Source: Lolium rigidum (taxonomy: Eukaryota > Streptophyta > Magnoliopsida > Poales > Poaceae). From it: a DNA stretch of 64,000 nucleotides. Shown one piece after another: positions 34,943 through 47,534 of this stretch (position 1 is the stretch's first letter; every line of letters starts with the position of its first letter). The notes beneath the pieces are model-generated. The model saw nothing but the letters and a program-made list of their open reading frames with translations, had not been told where the DNA came from and made no database searches. The position numbers and the translations under genes are program-made. The DNA is taken from NCBI RefSeq assembly GCF_022539505.1, contig NC_061514.1:341728644-341792643 (forward strand). Direction: 5' to 3'.

Positions 34943-36334
34943 TGATATGTCTCCAACGTATCTATAATTTCTGATGTTCCATGCTAGTTTTATGACAATA
35001 CCTACATGTTTTGCTCGCACTTTATAATGATTTCATGCATTTTCCGGAACTAACCTATTAACAAGATGCCGAAGTGCCGGTTTACGTTTCTCGTTGTTTT
35101 TGGTTCCGGAAAGGCTGTTCGGGCAATATTCTCGGAATTCGACGAAACAAAGACCAAACATCATATTTCACCGAGACGGACCAGAACACCGAAGGAGAGT
35201 CGGAGGGGAGGCCCAGGGCTCCCAGACCACAGGGTGGCGCGGCCTGGAAGGGGGGTGCGCCAGCCTATGGTGTGGGCCCCCCAGGCACCCCTTGCGCCGC
35301 CTCTTCGCCTATAAAGTCCCTCGCGACCTAAAACCTCGAGACCAATTGACGAAACTCCAGAAAGACTCCAGGGGCGCCGCCACCATCGCGAAACTGCAAT
35401 TCGGGGGACAGAATCTCTGTTCCGGCACGCCGCCGGGACGGGGAAGTTCCCCCGGAAGCCATCTCCATGGACGCCACCGCCTCCATCATGCTCCGTGAGT
35501 AGTTCCCCCATGGACTACGGGTTCTAGCTGTAGCTAGTTGGTACTCTCTCCCCCATGTACTTCAATACAATGATCTCATGAGCTGCCTTACATGATTGAG
35601 ATCCATCTGATGTAATCGGTGTTGTGTTTGTTGGGATGCGATGGATTGTTACTATAAAGTTTATGAAGTTATTGTTGCTGCAATCTTGTTGTGTTTAATG
35701 CTTGTCACTAGGGCCCGAGTGGCATGATCTTAGATTTAAGCTCTATACTTATTGCTTAGATTGTATATACAAGTTGTTTGCACATGTCTATGTCCGGAAC
35801 CCGAGGCCCCAGAGTGACAGCAAGCTGGGATAAGCTGGAGGGAAGGCTTAGATATGAGGATCACATGTTTTCACGGAGTGTTAATGCTTTGCTCCGGTGC
35901 TCTATTAAAAGGAGTACCTTAATTTCCAGTAGATTCTCTTGAGGCCCGGCTGCCACCGGCTGGTAGGACAAAAGATGTTATACAAGTTTCTCATTGCGAG
36001 CACGTATGACTATATATGGAAAACATGCCTACATGATTAATAATCTTGATGTTCTGTCTTAATGCTATTTCAATCCTATCAATTGCCTTACTGTAATTTG
36101 TTCACCCATCACTTGTTACTTGTTATTGGAGAGTTACCACTAGTGTAGATAGCTGGGAACCCCGGTCCATCTCTCATCATCATATACTCGGTCCTATATG
36201 TCATTGGAAGTAGTATCAACTATTTTCTGGTGCCATTGCTCTCATATTACTGCTACTGCTGCTGTGTTACTGTTACTACTTCTCTCATATTACTGCTGCT
36301 TTCACATCACCCCTGTTACTAGTGCTTTTCCAGG
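34943..36334 (+). repeat. W-plus 3' LTR, first part
   Basis: Starts TGATATGTCTCCAACGTATC and aligns with the W-minus LTR. It stops at GTGCTTTTCCAGG, where Tat-C is inserted, and continues at 56763. Together the parts make about 1521 bp. Confidence 0.92.
36330..36334. repeat. Target-site duplication of Tat-C, left copy (CCAGG)
   Basis: CCAGG before the LTR; CCGGG stands at 56758-56762 after the other LTR. The W-minus LTR supports CCAGG as the original, so the right copy has one A-to-G change. Confidence 0.88.
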
Positions 36335-36721
36335 TGACATAGGCATCCCCAATGGGCCTGCCGAAGATAGTACCCGGGGTTTACTGAAGGCCCACGACTC
36401 GAAGAATAAGAAGAATCGGACGCCCAAGTTGTTATTAAGGAAAGCTAGAGTTGTATTAGGAGATAATATTTGTAATCTTACGGGATGAGTTGGAAACCCT
36501 CCCGGACTCTGTAACTTGTACAATACGAATCCCTCGGCTCCACCTCCTATATTAGGGGGAGTCGAGGGACAACGAAAAGCATCGAATCATTGTCTCTCAA
36601 ACCCTAGTTTTCATAATCGTCGAGTACTTTTCGGCTGAAACCTTCGAGATCTACTTGCCCTCTACTTCCAACTAAACCCTAGTCTACAACCCGTAGGCAT
36701 TGATAAGTTAATCCCTTGTCA
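36335..36721 (+). repeat. Tat-C 5' LTR (387 bp)
   Basis: TGACATAGGC to CCCTTGTCA. The core promoter box reads TATATTA instead of TATATAA (near 36549), which may weaken transcription of this copy. Confidence 0.95.
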
Positions 36722-36722
36722 A

Positions 36723-36741
36723 TTGGCGCCGTCTGTGGGGA
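36723..36741 (+). other. Tat-C primer binding site
   Basis: TTGGCGCCGTCTGTGGGGA, one base after the LTR; same site and start as in Tat-A. Confidence 0.85.
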
Positions 36742-36767
36742 TTATAGGCGTCAAGGATCTGATTTCG

Positions 36768-39021
36768 ATGGCACGTTCAAGATCGTCGACTTCATCAACT
36801 GCAAGCAACGCAATGGATCGAGGTAAACAGATCGCAACTGGTTCTGTCGATTTTGTTCCTCACCCGCCCTCCCGTTTGGATGCATATGCGTATCTGGAGG
36901 AGCCTATGGAGATGACGTTCGGAAGAATCCACTTTCGCGTCGAGAAAGAGGGAGTGTATCGTCTCGAAATTCCGATCTCGTCGGGATTGTCGGCGGTCGA
37001 TTCCGATTTTTCGAACTCAACATCGTCAATCGAGTCAGGCAAAGATGAGACTTCATCGCCACGCTTCATCAGCACCAGGGCAAGCGAAAAGCTCGCCAAG
37101 ATCTTCAGCGACATGTCCTTCGAGTCATCCGCGGACTCCTATATAAGCGATGACTCGAGCAGTGTCGACAGCTTTAACTTCATCGACAAATCCACTACAG
37201 TGGGAAAAGTCTTCACCAATCCTTATGATGGTGTCACCAAACATAGCACAGATCTGAATACAAAGTACCATCAGATTTATGCCATCGGAGAGCCAGGCCG
37301 TGATCAGGAGGAAACATCTGAGGCTTTCGACGATTTGGGAAATCCATACGTCGACCCCTCTAATTTACGACAAGGTCTAGGCAATAAATATGTCGGACTT
37401 GAGCCTCGTGATAGAGTTCAACTCCCGCAAGTAGCATGGGATAGAGCCGCAAGAGCTATGGACGGCTTAGAACCAATGGCCACAACAGCCACGCCAGAAG
37501 AGTTGCAAGCATATCAATATAGGTTCGCACGAGTTGCAAGGGAGTTAGAAAAACAGACCGCTGCTCTGAACAGAAGAAAGGAGGCAGCCTCCGCATCAAG
37601 CAGGCGAAGAGCAGAGTTAAGTCGACAATCTGGAACTTCGGGAGATAGCCACAGGGAAGCTCGGAACAGAGCAAGATCAAGGCTGCAAAACATACTCGAA
37701 GGAGAAAGAGAGCACTTGGTTCAAAACCTCGACATGTCTTTTATGTCGATAGACACGAGAGGGAACATCATCCCCAAGACACCAGAAAGCTGGGTATATG
37801 GCGACACAGGCCTTTATCCTTGCATCCGAGGCCACCTCCAGGAGATCCAAGGGAGGCACTGTACAACATGGCAATGGCAGGAGTCGGAGCCATGGGAACG
37901 GCGTTTGCATCAACACCTCCCGAAGGAACAGCAAGGCAAAATAGTCCACGACCTGCGGCAGCAGCTCCTGAAGGAACAAGTGGAGCAAGAGACACAGCAG
38001 CACAAGCAAGGGTGGACAGAGCACGACAAAGTAGAAGAGAACATCGGCATTCCCCAGAACTAAACGACGAGGACATGTGCGGTTTGCCATGCTTCACAAG
38101 GAGAGTCCGAAAAACTCGAGTCCCTTCGGGATTCAAGTTGCCCGATAGTTTCAAGAAATTCGACGGCCTGCAAGATCCAGAGGATTGGTTAGTCGATTAC
38201 CTAGAGACGGTGAAGCTCACGGGGAGGGACCGGAGCAACGGCTATGCAAAGTATTCGAGATACACCTGAGTGGAGCCGCGCGATCCTGGATAAAGAAACT
38301 TCCTCCAGGATCTATCGACAGCTGGGACAGTTTTGAGGACGTATTCGTCAAGAACTTCCGGTCCACCTGCAAAAAACCTGCATCGCTAGAGGAATTGAGG
38401 TCGTGTCGACAAAAGCCAGATGAACCAATGAGAAAATATATCCAAAGATGGAATATCATTAAAAACTCGGCAAAGAATATATCTGACGAGAGAGCAATAG
38501 ATGCGTTTGTAGCAGGAATCAGGCGAGGAGATTTTGTCGAGGATTTGGGGAGGACCAATCCAAAGACAGTATCCGCATTAATGGAGATAGCAAACAGATG
38601 GGCAGATGAAGAAGATGCCGTTCACAACAAACGGCGTAGGTCACCAGAGGAGGACCGCGGCCGAAATTATCAGAGTAGGCGACGATTTCCTCGGCAGTAC
38701 TCGAGTTATGATGCTCCTGGGCAAATTTCGGCTGGCTTCCGAGCAAGCGCCGGAGGAAATAACAGAGATGATTACCAGAGGAGCAACGAGCAGCGAGGTG
38801 ACAATAGAGATGACTCTCGAAACAACAGGCAAAATACCGGGTCAAGGTTCCAGAGACCTTTTGTGTCCCCTGAAGAAATGATGAACGGGCCGTGTCAGAT
38901 GCATTTTTATCTCGACAATAATGGAAAAAGACGGTCGGGACACTTGCAAAAGGATTGCCGAAATTTCCGAGGCAATGTTAAGGTGGGCGAGGGCATGCTA
39001 ATGCTCGGGCAGCGCACATAA
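36768..39021 (+). pseudogene. gag: Tat-C gag, frameshifted
   Basis: The ATG at 36768 opens MARSRSSTSSTASN. The first 340 codons are open to about 37790, where an extra base ends the native frame; the frame is resumed in 37820-38269 and, after one more shift near 38222, in 38185-39021. It holds an acidic Ser-rich N-terminus, an Arg-rich helix (about 37530-37690), the gag core (DPEDWLVDYL, AARSWIKKLP, SFEDVFVKNF), an Arg/Asp/Asn-rich tail and the CQMHFYLDNN...GHLQKDC knuckle-like end. Better kept than in Tat-A but not one frame. Confidence 0.87.
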
Positions 39022-39050
39022 ATCCTCAAGGACCCGGGAGTGAGATTCAC

Positions 39051-39950
39051 TTGCCACCTCCTCCCGCGATTACGGAAGAAAATCGACATCGGCTCGGAAT
39101 AGCGGCGGCACTTGCTCCACCACCTTATGTTGATCCCAACTCTAACGGAGCGGTCTCGATGATTCAGAAAGGCAGGTCATCCAATAGAGCTCAGAAAGTA
39201 ATCTCGCGACAGGTGTTTATGGCAGAGAAGATGCCCCCACCAACAGTCGAGTACCTTAACTGGCCAGGGCAAGATATTGGCTTCACAATAGCTGATCATC
39301 GATAGCAAGTTCCTCGACCAGGGCAGTCAGCACTTATCTTACCAGCAGTAATTGCAGGATTCGATGTATCTCGAGTGTTCATAGATGGCGGCAGCAGTTT
39401 AAACCTTATGTATGCAGATACACTAAGGAAGATGAACATATCCCTAGCAAACCTGAAACCAACCGACACGCGATTCCACGGTATCACACCGGAGAAGCCA
39501 AGTTATCCGGCTGGGGAAGATTAATCTCGACGTTCGGTTCGGGACCGAGAAAACTACGAGGATAGAGAAGCTGGAGTTCGAAGTCGTGGATTTCCCGTCA
39601 CAGTATCACGCCTTGTTGGGACGGCCATCATATGCCAGGTTTATGGCAGTACCACATTATACATAATTGTTGTGGAGGTTACCTGGACCTAAGGGACCAA
39701 TCACAATCAAAGGAAGCTTCGCACTAGCCGATAAATGTGACAAGGATTTTCATCGACTATCAGAAACTTTCGGGATGCAAGCAGAATACATGGAGTCAAG
39801 GCTTACGACTGATTATGATGTGCTACCAGATGTGGGGAAGCCTAATAAAGAGTCAACCTTTAACAACGCAAAGGATTCCAAGGAGGTGCGAGATTCACCC
39901 GACGGATCCAAAGAAGACGACGTCCATCGCGGCAAACATGGACCTCGCAT
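39051..39950 (+). pseudogene. Tat-C protease region
   Basis: The linker frame (39051-39305) ends at a TAG at 39303-39305. The protease core follows with the Asp-Gly-Gly active site in VFIDGGSSLNLMY at about 39375-39412, a frameshift near 39507, and a TAA at 39664-39666. The ALLGRPSYARFM box is intact. Confidence 0.78.
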
Positions 39951-39977
39951 AGGAAAGCGTGCTCGTCGAGTTCCTCC

Positions 39978-41290
39978 GTGAGCATCTGGAAAATCTTCGC
40001 ATGGTGTCCAGCTGACATGCCAGGAGTACCCAGGGAACTTGCCGAGCACCACCTAAACTTGGATCCATTAGCGAGACCAATCAAACAACCTTTGCGGCGT
40101 TTTTCGGAGCCAAACCGCAAAGCTATGCTGTCAGAAATCGATCGACTAAGAGAAGCTAGTTTTATCAAGGAGCTTCATACAGAGGCCACATGGGTAGCAA
40201 ATCCAGTGTTGGTGCCGAAGAAAAACACTAAAGTCCTTCGCATGTGCGTCGATTTTACGTGTCTCAATAAACATTGTTCAAAGGATCAATTTCCCCTCCC
40301 AAGGATCGATCAAATTATCGACTCCACGACAGGGTGCGAACGTCTTTCCTTCCTAGATGCATATTCTGGTTATAACCAGATCAGATTAAAAGAAGAAGAT
40401 GAGGTCAAAACAGCGTTCATCACACCTTATGGAGTATTTTGCTATAGAACAATGCCTTTTGGTTTGAAAAACGCGGGAGTAACATACCAGAGGATGATGC
40501 AGAAGTGCTTGACGACACAAATTGGGAAAAACGTACAAGTGTACATCGACGATGTCGTCATAACATCAAAAAAGGGGACGACGCTAATCGAGGATCTGAA
40601 GGAAACCTTCGACAACCTCGACAAGTTCTGTCTCAAATTGAACCCAACGAAGTGTTCCTTTAGCGTCCCTGCAGGAGAACTTCTTGGTTTTCTTGTTTCA
40701 GCAAGAGGGATTGAAGCAAATCCCGAAAAAATCTAAGCTATCGTAACAATGAGGAAGCCAACAAAGTTGAAGGAAGTACAACAGCTAACTGGGTGAGTCG
40801 CAGCTTTAAGCAGATTCGTCGCCAGATTGGGAGAAAAAGCGTTACCGTTTTACGCTCTAATCAAGCAAGGAGAGAAATTCCAATGGAATGAAGAGGCAAA
40901 GCGAGCTTTCGAGGATTTAAAGCGCACAATTTCGACACCACCAATCTTAGTGGCACCAAAAGAGAAGGAACCCCTCCTGCTATACATCGCAGCCACACCT
41001 CAGGTGGTTAGCACGGCGCTAGTCGTTGAAAGAGAGGAAGAAGGAAAACTCCACGGAGTGCAAAGGCCGGTATATTTCATCAGTGAAGTTTTATCGCCTT
41101 CAAAACAGCGGTACCCGCAGTACCAGAAGCTAGCATATGGAGTAATTACAACAGCAAGAAAATTGCGCCACTATTTTTCGGCACACTCGATAATAGTAGT
41201 CAACGAAGCACCTCTATCAAATATACTGAACAATCCAGAAGCCACAGGGCGTGTCTCCCTTTGGGGAATAGAACTTTCCCCTCGGGACAT
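39978..41290 (+). pseudogene. Tat-C reverse transcriptase and gypsy RNase H
   Basis: RT is open from 39978 to a TAA at 40734-40736 (a Gln codon in the relatives). Catalytic YIDD at 40542-40553; FGLKNAGVTYQRMM upstream. A TGA lies near 40795; after it the frame from 40827 holds the gypsy RNase H segment (LVAPKEKEPLLLYIAATPQV) and runs without a stop into the second RNase H. Confidence 0.9.
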
Positions 41291-41819
41291 CACGTATGAA
41301 AAAAGGAAGGCAATCAAGTCGCAAATTTTGCCAGACTTCATTGCAGAGTGGATGGAGTTGCAAAATACAGGACCCCCAGATTTGTCGAGAACCTGGACCA
41401 TGAATTTCGATGGATCCAAGAGAGTAGAAGGAGCTGGTGCAGGGGTGATACTCATATCACCTGAAGGCGACAAATTGAAGTACGTCCTACGGATGACGTT
41501 CCCAAACGCATCTAACAATGAAGCAGAATATGAAGCCCTTATACACGGGATGAAGATGGCGAAAGCCTGCGGCGCGACTCGACTAAAAATCTTTGGCGAC
41601 TCACAATTGGTAGCTCAGCAGGTTATGAACCAATGTGATGCAGTCAATGACAGCATGGTGGCATACAAGGAGGTGTACAACGAGCTTGAGAAGCTGTTTG
41701 ATGGATGCGAAGTAAATCACATCAGTAGGCTGAGCAATGATGAAGCCGATGTTCTCGCAAACATCGGGTCGCAGTGGCCTCCCAATCCCGCCGAGGGTGT
41801 TTTGGGAAGAGATAGCTGA
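41291..41819 (+). pseudogene. Tat-C second RNase H (archaeal type), domain intact
   Basis: The frame continues from the first RNase H. Acidic residues are all present in order: MNFDGS, NNEAEYEAL, FGDSQLV, LSNDEADVLA. It ends GRDS at 41819. Here, unlike in Tat-A, the catalytic set is complete, which supports the domain call for the family. The lack of linkage to a working RT makes it non-functional in this copy. Confidence 0.85.
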
Positions 41820-41897
41820 GAGATCCACAAAGACAAAGAAGGCGCGAGAAGAAGACGAAGGAGGAGAAAACTTCGGCGCCTCTCAAAGAAGTTCCAG

Positions 41898-43191
41898 ATG
41901 AAGAAGAGGACCAGAGAGCTGGTGATGATGGTAGAAGTCCCATGGATGCAAGCGTACATATCGTATATCCTAAGGAAAGAAACACCCGACGATCCAGTTG
42001 AAGCAAGGCGAGTTATTCGACGATCCAAAGCCTTCACAGTGGTCAAAGGGGAGTTATACAAGCGAAGTATTTCGGGCGTGCTGCAAAGGTGCGTTACACC
42101 CGAAGAAGGAAGAATAATCTTAAAGGACGTACACGAGGGAATATGTGGTCACCACGCGAGCGATCGAGCTATTGCGGCTAAGGTTTTTCGGGCTGGATTT
42201 TTCTGGTTGACAGCAATCGAGGATGCAAAAGAGATAGTACGAACCTGCGACGCGTGCCAAAGATTCGCCGCAAAACCACACTCCCCGGCAGCGAGGCGAT
42301 GCCAATACCATTGTCTTGGCCCTTTGCCCAATGGGGACTCGATATGGTGGGCAAATTACACAAGGCTTCGCCAGGAGGATACGAGTACATGTTGGTTGCT
42401 GTCGATAAATTCACCAAGTGGATAGAAGCGAAGCCGATAAATTCACCAGACGCAGCGTCAGCCATCAAATTCGTGAAGGGCATCGTTTTTCGGTTTGGAG
42501 TACCTCACAGCATCGTCACAGACAATGGCAGTAACTTTACGTCCAAGGAGTTCAAGGCATACTGCGCGCGAAGTAGGCATCAAATTGCACTTCGCGTCAG
42601 TTGGGCACCCGCAAACCAACGGCCAAGTCGAGAAAGCCAATGGTATCATCTGCAACGGTATTAAAAAGCGCCTGCTAGGACCGCTTGAAAAGGCTCGGCA
42701 TACTTGGCCAGAAGAATTGCTAAGTGTTTTGTGGAGTATTCGAACAACACCAAATACGGAGACACAAGAAACTCCGTTCTTTTTAGTCCACGGAGCTGAG
42801 GCAGTACTACCGATCGAAATAGAGCATGACTCCCCAAGAGTCACAGAGTATGACGAAGAAACTTCAAGAAGAGCTTTGGAGGACGATGTGGATGCACTCG
42901 GCGAAGCTCGGGATGAAGTACTCTCACGAGTCACCAAGTACCGACGGGACACGAAAAACTACCACGGTCGACGGTTGCGGCCAAGATCTTTCCGGGTCGG
43001 CGATTTGGTCTTACGGCTCAATCGGCAAAGTACTTGAAAAGCTCGAGTCACCATGGCTGGGCCCTTACATCGTCACGGAAGTAATCGAAGGAGGAGCGTA
43101 CAGGATCAAGGACAAGAAGACAGGGGTTCCTAGAAAAACCCCTGGAACGTGGCGCAGCTCAGGCGTTTCTACGCCTAGAGTCGAAATATAG
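41898..43191 (+). pseudogene. Tat-C integrase, frameshifted
   Basis: Zinc-binding part (HEGICGHH, CDACQR) in the frame 41898-42425; the first Asp (GLDMVGKLH) and second (TDNGSNF) in 42254-42664; the Glu (GQVEKANG) in 42495-43037; the tail (PWLGPYIVTEV) in 42826-43191. At least three one-base changes (near 42292, 42568, 43035) separate the parts. Confidence 0.87.
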
Positions 43192-43737
43192 TCCTCCTTT
43201 GTAAAAATACAATGTACTAAAATGCCCGCGAGTTTTCAGACGCACTCTTTTCCTTTTCAGGGCACCGAGTGGGGCTGGAAAGGTTTTTAATGAGGCGGGC
43301 TCGCGGTGCTGCAATATAACAAAATATAGTGATGAGATACATATCTTTTCCTCGACATACTCGGGAGATTACGCCTCGAAGTTACAACATATACACAACA
43401 TAGATAAATCTAATGGGCAAGAAATATTTCGCCTTGGTATCAAATACCTCGCCAAATAAAAAGAAAGTACAAAATAGCAATCGGCAAAAGAACAAAATAC
43501 TCGGGGGCTTGTACCCGCAAATATAGTATACTCAATAAAAATTCGGGTGCCTTGGTTTACAACCTCGCATACACAATAAAGAGATTTACCACCGAAACAC
43601 TCGGGGGCTTGAGGAAGAAAAATAGAAATATTTCCTAAACTTTACAATATAGTATATGTTTGCAACAATACAGGACGCCATTTTAGAGAAAAATCGACAG
43701 GTTAAAAGAAAAAGAAAGTCAATTCCGGCTCAATATA
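43192..43737. other. Tat-C spacer after integrase
   Basis: No supported gene. CTCGGGGGCTTG occurs near 43501 and 43602. It matches the Tat-A spacer. Confidence 0.6.
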
Positions 43738-46700
43738 TTATCTATGGTCATCCAGTCCAGTATTTGCAGTGCGAGTACTATGTTCAGCATAGCTGCCCCT
43801 TTCGAAGAATTCAGAGTCCATCCGAAGAAGTTCATCCATCATATCTTCTGCCACAGGGGTCACATGATCGTCAATTTTGCTGACATCTCTCTTCCTTTTC
43901 GCCATCTTGGCTAAGCACTTGGTAACAATTTGACTCATGTCAAACTTGGGATAGCAGATTTTGATCATCATCATAGCAAACCTGGCACCAGCAGATAGTT
44001 GAGCTCGTACAAAGTGATGGATACGAGGAGCATCTTGAAACTTCTCCAACAATCCAAGAATAGTGTCGGGTGCTTCGTTCTGAGGAAACAGCGTCTTGTA
44101 AACCAGGGTTAATGTCCTGGTGCAGAAGTCAAGGAACTCGCGAACCTGACAGGCGCGGTCTTGAAACCTAACAATTTGTCGGGTTCGCTCAGGAGTGGCC
44201 CAGAATAGAGAACCATGGTCGAGAGAACGGTTAACAAGGAGGTTCGTCCTGGTATTCACCCTTTCATCCTCAGCAGCAGCGTCGATAAAGGAGCCTAGTT
44301 GGCGAGAACATAAGAATCTCGAAAAAGGAAATAGCGAGAAAACGGGAATCTCGGTTTGCAAGAGCATACCTGACATATCTGCACTGGCCTCAATCATCAA
44401 ATCAAGCATAAAATTTTCTCGAGTAGTTGTTTTTTCAACTTCCGAAATAGCAGCTTCCTTGGCACTTATGGCTTCTTTAGCTTGTTGAAGGGCAATCCTT
44501 TCCCTTTCGGATGCTTTGCGAGATTGCTCCATCATCGCAAGAGTCTGCTTTTTCATGGACTGAAGTTGTTGGCGAAGTTCTTGCAAATCATTCGGGGAGT
44601 GTTTACTTGAAGAACCTTCGACAAGGTCATCAGCGACAAGTGTTTTCTTCGAGAAGGAGGAAGCGAGTAAAAGTGTCGGCGGGATGAGGATTTGCGGAGT
44701 AGTTATCAAATATCAACTGGAAAAGAAAATTTCAGTATCAATGATCACGCAAAATAAAATTCCATTGATCTACGGGACATTTACACAGATATTACAGAAG
44801 GAGTCTTCAAAAGAATTACTACGACAGTTGTCGCCAAAGCTACTGTGGCGACAACTTCAGAAGGAACAGGAAAATGAAAAACGAGAAAAAGAAAAGGCAT
44901 TCTACTAGACTTCCGGCTTTGACGAGCTAGGGGCGAGGAGTAGGCTTGAATCCAAGATAAGCGAGGATCTTCTTTGTGTTGGGCTTCGCAGCCCTGATCA
45001 GCGATCGCCACTTCGTGGTCTCCATCTCCTGTGTGTCGCCAACCTTGGTCCAGTCGATGTTTTGCTGGCTGTCCGCAACAAGGGCGACAGTGCTTTCAAC
45101 AGCGACTTTCATATTTTCTTGGCGCGGCTTCAGTCCAAGATCTTCTGGCGGATTAAAACACTTGGCAAGAGCAAGAAAAGTCGCGGGTTCCTCTTTCTTC
45201 GGGAAGAAGTAGGGGAAGAGCCGCGATAGTCCTTCCTTGGCTTGATCAATGCCGTCGCGTGCTTCTGTTCCATGAAACTCAAGGAATGCAAGTGCGTCAA
45301 GAAGAGGATCATTGTCGGGATCTTCAAGTTCAAATTCCTGAGATGTTTTATCTGTCGAAGATAGAAATTTATTGATCAACAAACGAGTAAAGAAAAGCAA
45401 GTCCAAAGAATACAAAATGGTTCAGGTACTCACTGACAAAGCGACGGTTTTGCGACCTCAGGCGTTTAATAATCGCGTCTTTGCGAGCAGATTGTGCGGC
45501 TATATGCTCGCTCAGCGAAGTCTCGGCGTCGTGAAGCCTCTTCTTAAGTTCTTCGACACCAGCGGCGTCGGCTTTGGCCTTGTCAGCCTCCGCCCTAGCC
45601 TTACTAGCATCCGATTCGGCCTTCTTATGAGCCTCCTCACTTTGCTCTAATTTTTGAGCAAGTGTGTTGGCACGCTCGTTGGCCTCCGCCGGTTTTACGC
45701 CAAGATAGTTAAATTTAGTTAAAATCACGACAAGAAAGGAGTGAGAAGGCAAGGGTAAAGAGAAGCAGAGAGACACTACCTTCAGCTTTGCTAGCATAGT
45801 CGCGGTACCCAACGAATTGGGCACCGAAGCGGATGAATTCCTTAATCAAAGGCTGTTAAAAGAAAGATAGAGAAAGAAAGCGTCGGTAGGGGAGAAAGTG
45901 CGATAGCACAAAGTCAAAAGAAGCAAACAGAGAAAACATCGACAGCATCAGAAAGCATTTAAGGACTTACATCATCCAAAAGAGGAGTCGAGGAGCTACC
46001 CAATTGCAAGGTAGGCTCCATGATTGTTTCAACCCTTGCCCTTTTTGGTGAAGGGACAAGAGGGCTTGCGGGAGGAGTAGGTGCGTCGATGTTTTGTTGA
46101 GGAGGCGAAGATTCTTCTCCTTCAATTTGCACCTCGAAACAACTAAGAGTATGCGACGTACTCGTTCGAGCAGTCGCATCAATAGCTGGCATTTCTTCCT
46201 CGTCACCACTGCGATTAAATGGCGACAATATAAGAAGCAAGATAGACAAAAATCTTCAAGTAGCAAAATAGTAAGAAACAAAAGGTGACTTACGAACTGA
46301 CGAGGGCTTCCAGGTATGGATCGAAAGCTGCCTTCCGACGTGAAGGAGCAGCTTCTTCGGCTTTGGAAGTGCCGGAATCTTCGACATCAGTCCTTTTCCT
46401 TTTGTTCTTTGGAGAAACAGCGGGAGGAGGAGAGTGTGCCGAGGTGGTACCCTCGGATTCAGCTTCCTTTTCAGAAGATCCCGCAGATTTTCGAAAGCTG
46501 CGGGTTCACTATCGGGGCCGGGAGCATCTTGGTTGTCATCGGCGACAACGGCTCGTTCTTCGACTTCACCACCTTCGGGAAGGGGAGGAAGAGAGACAAT
46601 ATCTGGATGGTTCTGTACAAAGCAAAGAGGGATGTCAATAAAGGAGTTATGCAAAGGATGTCAAACAAAAATAGAGAGTCGACAAAAGTTACCTTGGGAA

Positions 46701-47534
46701 GCGCATTGGCGGCGCTGTATGGTTTTACTCGACAAGAAGACGGGACAGGATCTTTTTTGCTGAGGGAGGAATTTTTCGGACAAGTTTTTCTAAGTCCTTG
46801 ACCGGTAAATCCACCGACAGGCGATCCACATCATTGTCGTCAGCATACTTCCAGAGGGGATTTTTGCGAGCCTGTAGAGGCTGCACTCTGATTCTAAGGA
46901 AATATGCCGTAATCTGGATACCCGATAGGTCTTTGCCGCGGGTGTTTTGCAGCTCGCGGATGCGGGTCATCAATGCCTCCGTCGCCGTTTTTCTTCCTCG
47001 GTAGCCTCTGCGTCCCAGGAACAGCGGCGGTAGATTTTTTCGGCACCATCAAAAGGAGGGATGTTGTCTTCAGCACATCCGTGATTCTCCTCATGAATGT
47101 ATAGCCATTTTTTGCGCCACCCTTGAACTGAGTCAGGGAATTTGACATCGAAGTAATCGACATCAGGGCGAACGCAGATAACAACGCCGCCTATGTTATA
47201 GGCGACATTGGGAGAGCCATTGCGGCGACAAAAAAAGATACGCTTCCACAACGCCCAGTTAGGCTGGACGCCGAGGAAGGATTCGCAAAGGGTGATGAAG
47301 ATGGAAATGTGGAGGATAGAGTTGGGTGTGAGGTGATGAAGTTGCAGTCCATAAACAAAAAGCAACCCCCGAAGAAAAGGGTGAATGGGGGCAGAAAGAC
47401 CGCGGATGAGATGATCGACGAAACTAAACCGATACTCCATTGGAGGGGTCGGGTAGCTCTCTTCGCTGGGGAAGCACAGCGCCTTGGGTTTCTTGCTGAT
47501 CCCCAGTTTCTTCAGGAGGTTGATGTCTTGGGCA
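43738..47534 (-). pseudogene. Tat-C antisense gene, main part
   Basis: Counterpart of the Tat-A antisense gene, 3' of the element D insertion. The splice junctions are kept: donor AAG/GTAACT near 46690, acceptor CAG/AACCATCC near 46613, donor TTC/GTAAGT near 46294, acceptor CGCAG/TGGTGACG near 46210, donor GATGAT/GTAAGT near 45971, and the GTCTAG donor near 44907. The acceptor before the coiled-coil exon is changed from CAG to CGT (near 45704). Exon 1 is free of the Tat-A stop (FLRGLLFVYG) but has a frameshift near 46985. Exon 2 keeps a basic KNKRKR-like patch (KGKGLMSK frame overlaps it). It cannot be expressed in this copy because its start is cut off by element D. Confidence 0.8.
47530..47534. 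repeat. Target-site duplication of element D, left copy (GGGCA)
   Basis: GGGCA here and at 54904-54908 flank the TGTT...AACA element. Removing the insert restores the antisense exon around its 18th codon. Confidence 0.93.
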
